DNA of 64,000 bases, taken from Xanthostigma xanthostigma. Its lineage: Eukaryota; Arthropoda; Insecta; Raphidioptera; Raphidiidae. This document shows positions 58,200-64,000 of the stretch, one piece after another; the first letter of the stretch is position 1, and each line of letters starts with the position of its first letter. The DNA lies in the NCBI GenBank assembly GCA_963575645.1, contig OY754475.1, forward strand, positions 17,026,509 to 17,090,508, in the 5' to 3' direction. A program made the position numbers and the translations under genes. The notes under the pieces are model-generated. The model did not search any database. It was not told the DNA's origin and saw only the letters and a list, made by a program, of their open reading frames with translations.

Positions 58200-59330
58200 A
58201 TTAGCATAAAATATTTTAAAAATTCCTTTAAACAATACTTAAAGGAAAGCAAAACAAGAAACGAAAAATACGTACTTGAGACGAAATCTCTGTAGGGCTC
58301 GTAGGTTATTCCAGTTCCAACTTCCAGTCCAACACACGAAAGGTAAAAGTCGCGAACTACTGACTGTTATTTTATTGATTTTTTAAACACTGCACTGGGT
58401 AATCGTTATAAAAAATTATTTTTAATAAATACGAGTTTAAAATCGCGATCACATTTCTTTAGTTAACATTTTTAACACTTTCACCGCACTGGTCAGTTCT
58501 GATCCATTTGGTCTGGTTGATCGCCTCGCTGTCCCGGAAATCCCGACGTCAGAAGAAAGTACCTTCGATTTAATCATTGAAATATTATTTAAACACTTAC
58601 TCGCGCGAACGCGGAGTCGGGGGACGAATCAACCCGCAGCGTCGTCTTGGAAGAAAAATGTTAGTGCTACAGGTCAATACCAAAATTATTCGTGTTTTCA
58701 CGATGTAAAATGTTGTGCACTGTTTAAATTTAATACAGGTGTTCCTCCTTAAGACAACACTGTCTCGACTCGAACGAAAACGTACGCACTCCCGCACATT
58801 CTGTAAACGCGAGAGCCAGTAACCGGCGCCACGCACCACCGTCTCAAAAAGCGAAAAACGGAAAGATTTTATTAGGAGTACATAATAATATAAAAAAAAA
58901 CTCGATGTGATCTTCAAATATTTTTAAGTGATTTTTCTTCGCCAGAAAAGTGCTAAAATAGCCAAAAAGAAAAAAGAAATATCCCTCAAAACCCTTCTCT
59001 GCACAAAAAACAAATTTTTATTCAAAATACTAATCATTTGAGGGATTCTTATCTGGCAAAGAACAACTGATAATTTCGAAACTTAATGCTTACTGAATAA
59101 GCATTTATATTATTTTATTAATTGAAAGTTTGAGGTGCGAATTGAACCCACAAAATCCATTTTACAAAGAACTGCTGCGCTGGAGGCAATTTCGTTTTAA
59201 GTGACGTCAAACAGCAATTTAGTTCGAATTTCAATGGTATGAATTTATATCGCTGTAAGTAGATCCAAGCAGATGTGATTTATAATTGTGATCGCAATAC
59301 GTCAGCCTAAACGGCTTCTCAACCAAGGTA
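58200..59330. other. GC-rich island, possible promoter region
   Basis: Around 58470-58830 GC and CpG content rise in an AT-rich setting (CGCGAACGCGGAGTCGGGGG and similar). Such islands often mark first exons or promoters. No start codon with a credible frame was found on either strand. Confidence 0.3.
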
Positions 59331-59334
59331 CGGA

Positions 59335-60460
59335 GTGCACCGGTGGCAGTCAATTAAAACCGAAAAAAAACAAAAAAAAAATCATACAGTGTCTGAGGGC
59401 GCCCTAGCCTGTACTAGTATTGCAACAGAAATCTATTACCCAACGTTCCTCGGCAAAGTTTGTCCACAGTTAGCAAGTAGAACACTTAGCAGTAAAGTAT
59501 CCGAGAATGAGACCGATCTGGAGTGTTTGGATCGTCCGTCCACAGCGCCCCGCTTCCCAGCCACCCTCTCAGAGGATCGCAGTTCAATACAACAGCTCGC
59601 ATCAAACTGAAAACGCGGATTCACCTTTCTAATGAATGCCGCTCAAGACGACCCGCCCAAAACGTTTCAGATAACACCTAGGACATCCGGCGGATGAAAA
59701 ACAACGATCAAATTCAAAGTCGAGGCCGAGAACCCGAAATTAAACTGAAGGGACGTTCTTTCCGCCGAAAGAACTCTTCCTCCCTATGGGACTCCACGCA
59801 GTTCCGTTGGGAATGTCGTATCTAGTCTTAGATCACCTAGTTTTAATCTGCAATAGAAATACTTGTTAACATCTTAATTTAATTTGCCGACGCAGCTATT
59901 CATTCGTAAAATGAATGTCCAACTAAACTAAAAATAAAAATATTTGTAGGTCATTTCACTCTAATCCGTGCAATCATGTTCGCAGTAACCAATCGTTGTC
60001 CGAGTCCCAGTTCTCAAAAATGCCTGAAACAAAAAGCAAAAAAAAAATTAAGATATGTACCATATTACAAAACAAAAGCAACACCAAGAGAAAGGAAAGG
60101 TTGCGTGGACCAGGGGGCAAGCCTTCTTTTCCTTAAATGTCACATTATACAACGTTTTAATAAATAAAATAACAGAAAAAAAAATTCCAACAATAGTCAT
60201 AATATGATAGCTTCTCGGTCGAAAAGAGTGGCTCATCATTTAAAGTTTGTTGGTTTCTTCATCTGCCTGTATTGAACAGAGCTTGAAAGCTGATCTGCTT
60301 TATCGAGTCTTGAATCGCGCTTGGAACTTTGACCCCGGCTGTCTTGTAGCAGAGTCGCCGAAAGACAATCAAATGTCGTTGTCCAATCTTCTTACGATTA
60401 GCAAACTCGGTACTGATATCTGAAACAAGAAGAAAAGACATTAAAACAAGCAAAAGCGAC
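59335..60460. other. Unassigned open stretches on both strands
   Basis: 59335-59610 is open on plus (TSIATEIYYPTFLGKVCPQL...). 60240-60420 is open on both strands: minus after TTCTTGTTTCAG (ISTEFANRKKIGQRHLIVFR... to a stop), plus with SLKADLLYRVLNRAWNFDPG. Codon texture suggests former or present coding sequence, but I cannot decide the strand or family. Confidence 0.3.
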
Positions 60461-60479
60461 ATTAGAAGAAAGGATCGCG

Positions 60480-61913
60480 TGATTTACATAATACAACACT
60501 GATCTAATAAAAATAGTGACTGAGAAACGTTCGATTGATCCATGACATTATTCTAGTGTCTAAACAAAAATACATAAGTGAACAATACCGTGAATAGTTT
60601 GCGAGTGCCGAACTGTATCAATGTTAAAAAAAATTTTAAAAAAAATTAAGGCGTCGAAAAGTCGGCCACATTATATTCAGTCGGAAAATAATTAGCTGAA
60701 TGGAACATATCAACAATTAAAGCCAGTTAAGATGTATAGGGTTTGATTATAATTTAGACGTTATATTCTGATATAGGGGGATCTTGTGAATTAATTTATA
60801 CTGTGTGACTCTGCACGTTATAGATTAGGTTGTAGAAGCTTTGAAATAATAGATGTCGTTCAAACGTTCAAAACACCGTCAAATAATAAATAATGACGAA
60901 CAAGTCAAATAAAGAAAATATCTTTAATTGTGTTAAAATATCAATCACAACCATAGTACTGCTGCAGAAGTCATTGTCTCCTGTCGGCCTTAATATGGTA
61001 GACGTAGCTTTCGTTAATTAATATAAGCGCTCACTGTATTATATTGCAAGATCTCGATAATAGTTATATATCGGATAAAATCTGGCCACAATTACGATTG
61101 CACGTTTAGTCTTGAAGTAACAACTTATCAATATGACTAATGAAATGGCAATGTTACATAATGCATAATGACGTTCAACATAATAATAAATAATTTATAG
61201 TTTAGACCAGAGGCGGCGAATAAAGAACAATAATTCAATTTTTATTAATTTAAACATTGTAACAATTGAGTTGTTTACAGCAGTATAGGTACACCATTTA
61301 AATAAATTGCACAAAGAAAAATACCTGACTTTATTGATACATCACTGAAATAAATATGTATTGTCTATTTTAAATAAATAACAGTATAATCGCCGTACGG
61401 TAAACAATGACATATTGTTTATACTACACACTCTAGAAGTGAAACGTAAAGTCTAAATGTAAATTTGGAATTTACAGAATAATATAGAATGCGTTATTTT
61501 TCGCTGTCATATATGGTTACATTATTTGCATTTAACGCAAACGTTAAACGGTCCAAATTCGCCTAAAAAGTAGCTACATTTCAATAAAATATTAAATTTT
61601 GAAATAAGTTACAAAAATCAATTTTAAGATTATTATAATGTAACAATTTTTAAAACATTTAGAACGGAAAAAAATCCATTTCAGACATACAAGTTCGAAC
61701 GCAATGACAAAGAAGCATTACATAAATAATAATTATTATTTTTATTAATAAAGGCAGTGGCGTCGACTATAAACAGGGGCAGCTTTAATAAAATTCATGT
61801 TTCGGTTTAACGAGTCTTTGAAGTCAAAATTTCACATAACTAATGTTATTGACGTGAAAGCACAACAATTTAATAAAAGTCCGTTCGCGCGTGTTTCACA
61901 ATAATATTGTATA
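60480..61913. other. Gap without a recognised gene
   Basis: AT-rich. Isolated hAT-like end motifs occur at 61209 (CAGAGGCGGCGAATAAAG) and 61755 (CAGTGGCGTCGAC), but no matched ends or target duplications. Confidence 0.5.
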
Positions 61914-62700
61914 CTAGCTGCCCGGCCCGGCTTCGCCCGAATGTAAATCGGATTGAATCCTTGAATATATATAAATATTTATTCACTGCCAAACATTAAA
62001 ATAACAGTTATAATATTATATTTTATGCCAGTTTTTTAATTGAGTCCCGGACGAACCCGGGTGGAGAAGCGTAATGACAATAATCATAGCGCACGGAATG
62101 CGCCGATCAAGTACTCGCAAAGTACTTTGCACTTATATTTACACGATCCGTTTCAAGCATTTTTTGACCACCCGGCACCCTCTATATCCGAGGCTAGTTT
62201 CGCTACAGAACTAAATGTTACAGAACTAAATGTTACAGGTCTAAATGTTACTTAGCAACCATTAAAATAATAGTCACTTTATATTTTCTACCGCGGGTTT
62301 ATAACAGAAATCAGTCCCACTCGGACGAAGCCCGGTCGGGTAATGCAATAGTGCATAGCCTGTCTATTTTCTAATCCAGTATATTACGTATATTCAAATT
62401 TTAACTGAAGCCCCGCTTTCAAACGTTAACCTTTAAAATTTAATAAACATTTCATTAATTACTCTAATAAAATAATTCTCGTCTAAGTCCGTCTCTGATT
62501 TTAACGTTTTTAGACTGACGTTAAAAAATAACGATATTTTACAATCTGTTCTTTATTAATAAACCAGTGGTCTGGTCCGGCTTCGTCCGAATTGGAAGAT
62601 TGCCACAGTTTTTTCGTTGCAATATTGGTCTCCACGAAACGTGCTTTAATTTTAACGCAATAATATATATATAGCCTATGTCCATCTTGAAGGTTCATTC
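61914..62700 (-). mobile_element. Helitron-like remnants
   Basis: On the minus strand GGGCGAAGCCGGGCCGGGCAG ends in CTAG followed by T, with a GC hairpin just before. This is the Helitron 3' pattern. Related GGACGAAGCCCGG motifs recur at about 62322 and 62577, suggesting several fragments. A 15-bp tandem repeat (three units of GAACTAAATGTTACA) lies at about 62205-62252. No 5' end was found. Confidence 0.35.
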
Positions 62701-64000
62701 TAAATATTGGTGAAAAAAATGCTGAAATTGGATAAGTAGTTTCGAAGATTACCTCCTATACATCCAAACTTACAAACTGTACCTTTTTATAATATTATAT
62801 AGAATTTCAAACAGACATTGAAAAAATTGTAAGTACAAAAAAAAAAACAAAACCGGTTCAGCTGTTTACCCATCGAAAGTAATACATAATTTTTGTAAAA
62901 AATTGACTAAATATTTGCAATATGTACGTACCCTTTTTAAAACAACCGTTTTTTTGTGTAATATTTATTTGCAGGCTACCTAAAGATGTGAAATAAATTT
63001 AAAAATTATATATTTTAAATTTTAAGCAGCCACATTCTTTGCCGAAACAATTTAAAATTTGTATTTACTGATAACCTTTTCTGATATGGCATGCATTATT
63101 ATCGAGAATTTCATTAAAATGAAATTTTAAATTAAAAATATCTGTAAAATTCTTATAAACGAGTACCAAAGTGCTTTATTACAAATATCCACATTGCGTT
63201 GTTAAAATAGAATAAATAGCGTATTTGTAATTTGTATAGATTATAGCACGGCAGTGGAAGGATTTCTGGTAACGTAGGTCCATTCCCACCTGTGAATAAA
63301 TAAAAGAAAAAAGACGGACAGATTTCTCAAAACGGTGGATTGTTTGGGCTATACCGGTGTTATTTTGGGCCCATAGTGATCAGAGAGGGTACAGCTCCAC
63401 TTCTTCTACTGTTCTGAGAAACTTGTGCAGAAATGTAACAAAGAAAAGAATATGCAGTGGGTCGATAACAATTATATTTCATAATCACTTCAAAAAACGT
63501 GTCGGTGACAAGGTACAAAGAAATCTGATTTACAAGTACATTCTTAATATTAACAATATCATTTGATCATGATTGACAATTAGAAACTGGGGGTAGAACC
63601 CTGACGAGGTGATCACTTAATTATCTAGGGAAGTACATTTAATAAGGTTGCTTAAATTAAAAAAAAATAATAAAACGTGAAAGAGGAAAAGAAAACTAGG
63701 CGTGAGCGTCATACCTTTTTCTGAAGAGTACTTACTTACACTTGAACAATACTTATTCTAGGAATACTTTACATAATTCGTGAGTGACTACGGGTATTTA
63801 GGCGCTTCATGGTAGTACCATGAAGTCTAAATTCGGTTTGGAGAAGAAGCTTGAAGATGATTCTGTGGTTTATTCCATGAGCGTCCTTTTCATGCGACCA
63901 CACCGAATCACGGAAAACAACTTAATGTTTGTTATTTTTCCGTAACTAATCAATATTGATTTTAATTATTTCAAACCTAACAACTATTGTTTGTCACTTT
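62701..64000. other. Right edge, no recognised gene
   Basis: AT-rich sequence. The plus-strand open frame at 63357-63566 lacks any recognised motif and has no splice partner. Nothing else is supported. Confidence 0.5.

Overview
This is an AT-rich eukaryotic window, almost certainly an insect and most likely a lepidopteran. Four genes carry an insect-type ZAD (zinc-finger-associated domain) or are close C2H2 relatives of ZAD genes. The dispersed repeats, such as the Helitron-like element starting TCTATACTAATATA and the repeat bounded by CCGTACCC/GGTACGGAACCC, are of kinds I remember from Lepidoptera. The species cannot be named from sequence alone. There is no sign of bacterial organisation.

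The backbone is a cluster of C2H2 zinc-finger genes. On the plus strand: a two-exon ZAD gene (4535-7160, 12 fingers), a decayed finger gene (15522-16740), a second two-exon ZAD gene (21837-24577, 14 fingers, shortened by a stop) and a second decayed gene (34472-35034). On the minus strand: a 15-finger gene (39628-41382), a 7-finger gene (42391-43473), a decayed copy of the latter (45973-47016), a third near-identical ZAD gene (48429-50217, 8 fingers) and a more distant ZAD gene (51579-53686, 10 fingers). In all four ZAD genes the domain is split by one phase-0 intron between the CRLC half and the D-x-(L/M)-P-N-(F/Y)-I-C-x-S-C half.

The stretch from about 4.5 to 16 kb and the stretch from about 21.8 to 35 kb are two copies of one segmental duplication (ZAD gene, long spacer, finger pseudogene). 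Because one copy often keeps the empty site, many insertions can be delimited to the base: a truncated LINE, A-tract-targeted MITEs, a 2.6-kb element with 8-bp target duplications and minisatellites. A nearly intact Ty3/Gypsy retrotransposon (25287-29723; LTRs about 98% alike, one 1286-residue gag-pol frame, 5-bp target duplication) lies in the second copy. Elsewhere there are four or more hAT-type elements with perfect or near-perfect 8-bp duplications, mariner-like and TTAA-type elements, pogo/Tigger remnants, foldback elements and a decayed second Gypsy element.

The most unusual structure is at 47630-50955. Two same-orientation hAT-type MITEs flank the complete third ZAD gene. Neither MITE has its own target duplication, but the outer edges of the pair share a perfect 8-bp direct repeat (CGTAATAG). 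This is the signature expected if the whole 3.3-kb MITE-gene-MITE unit inserted as a composite transposon.

From about 54 to 64 kb no convincing gene was found. There are GC-richer patches, a 59-bp tandem repeat and a few exon-like open stretches that I cannot assign.
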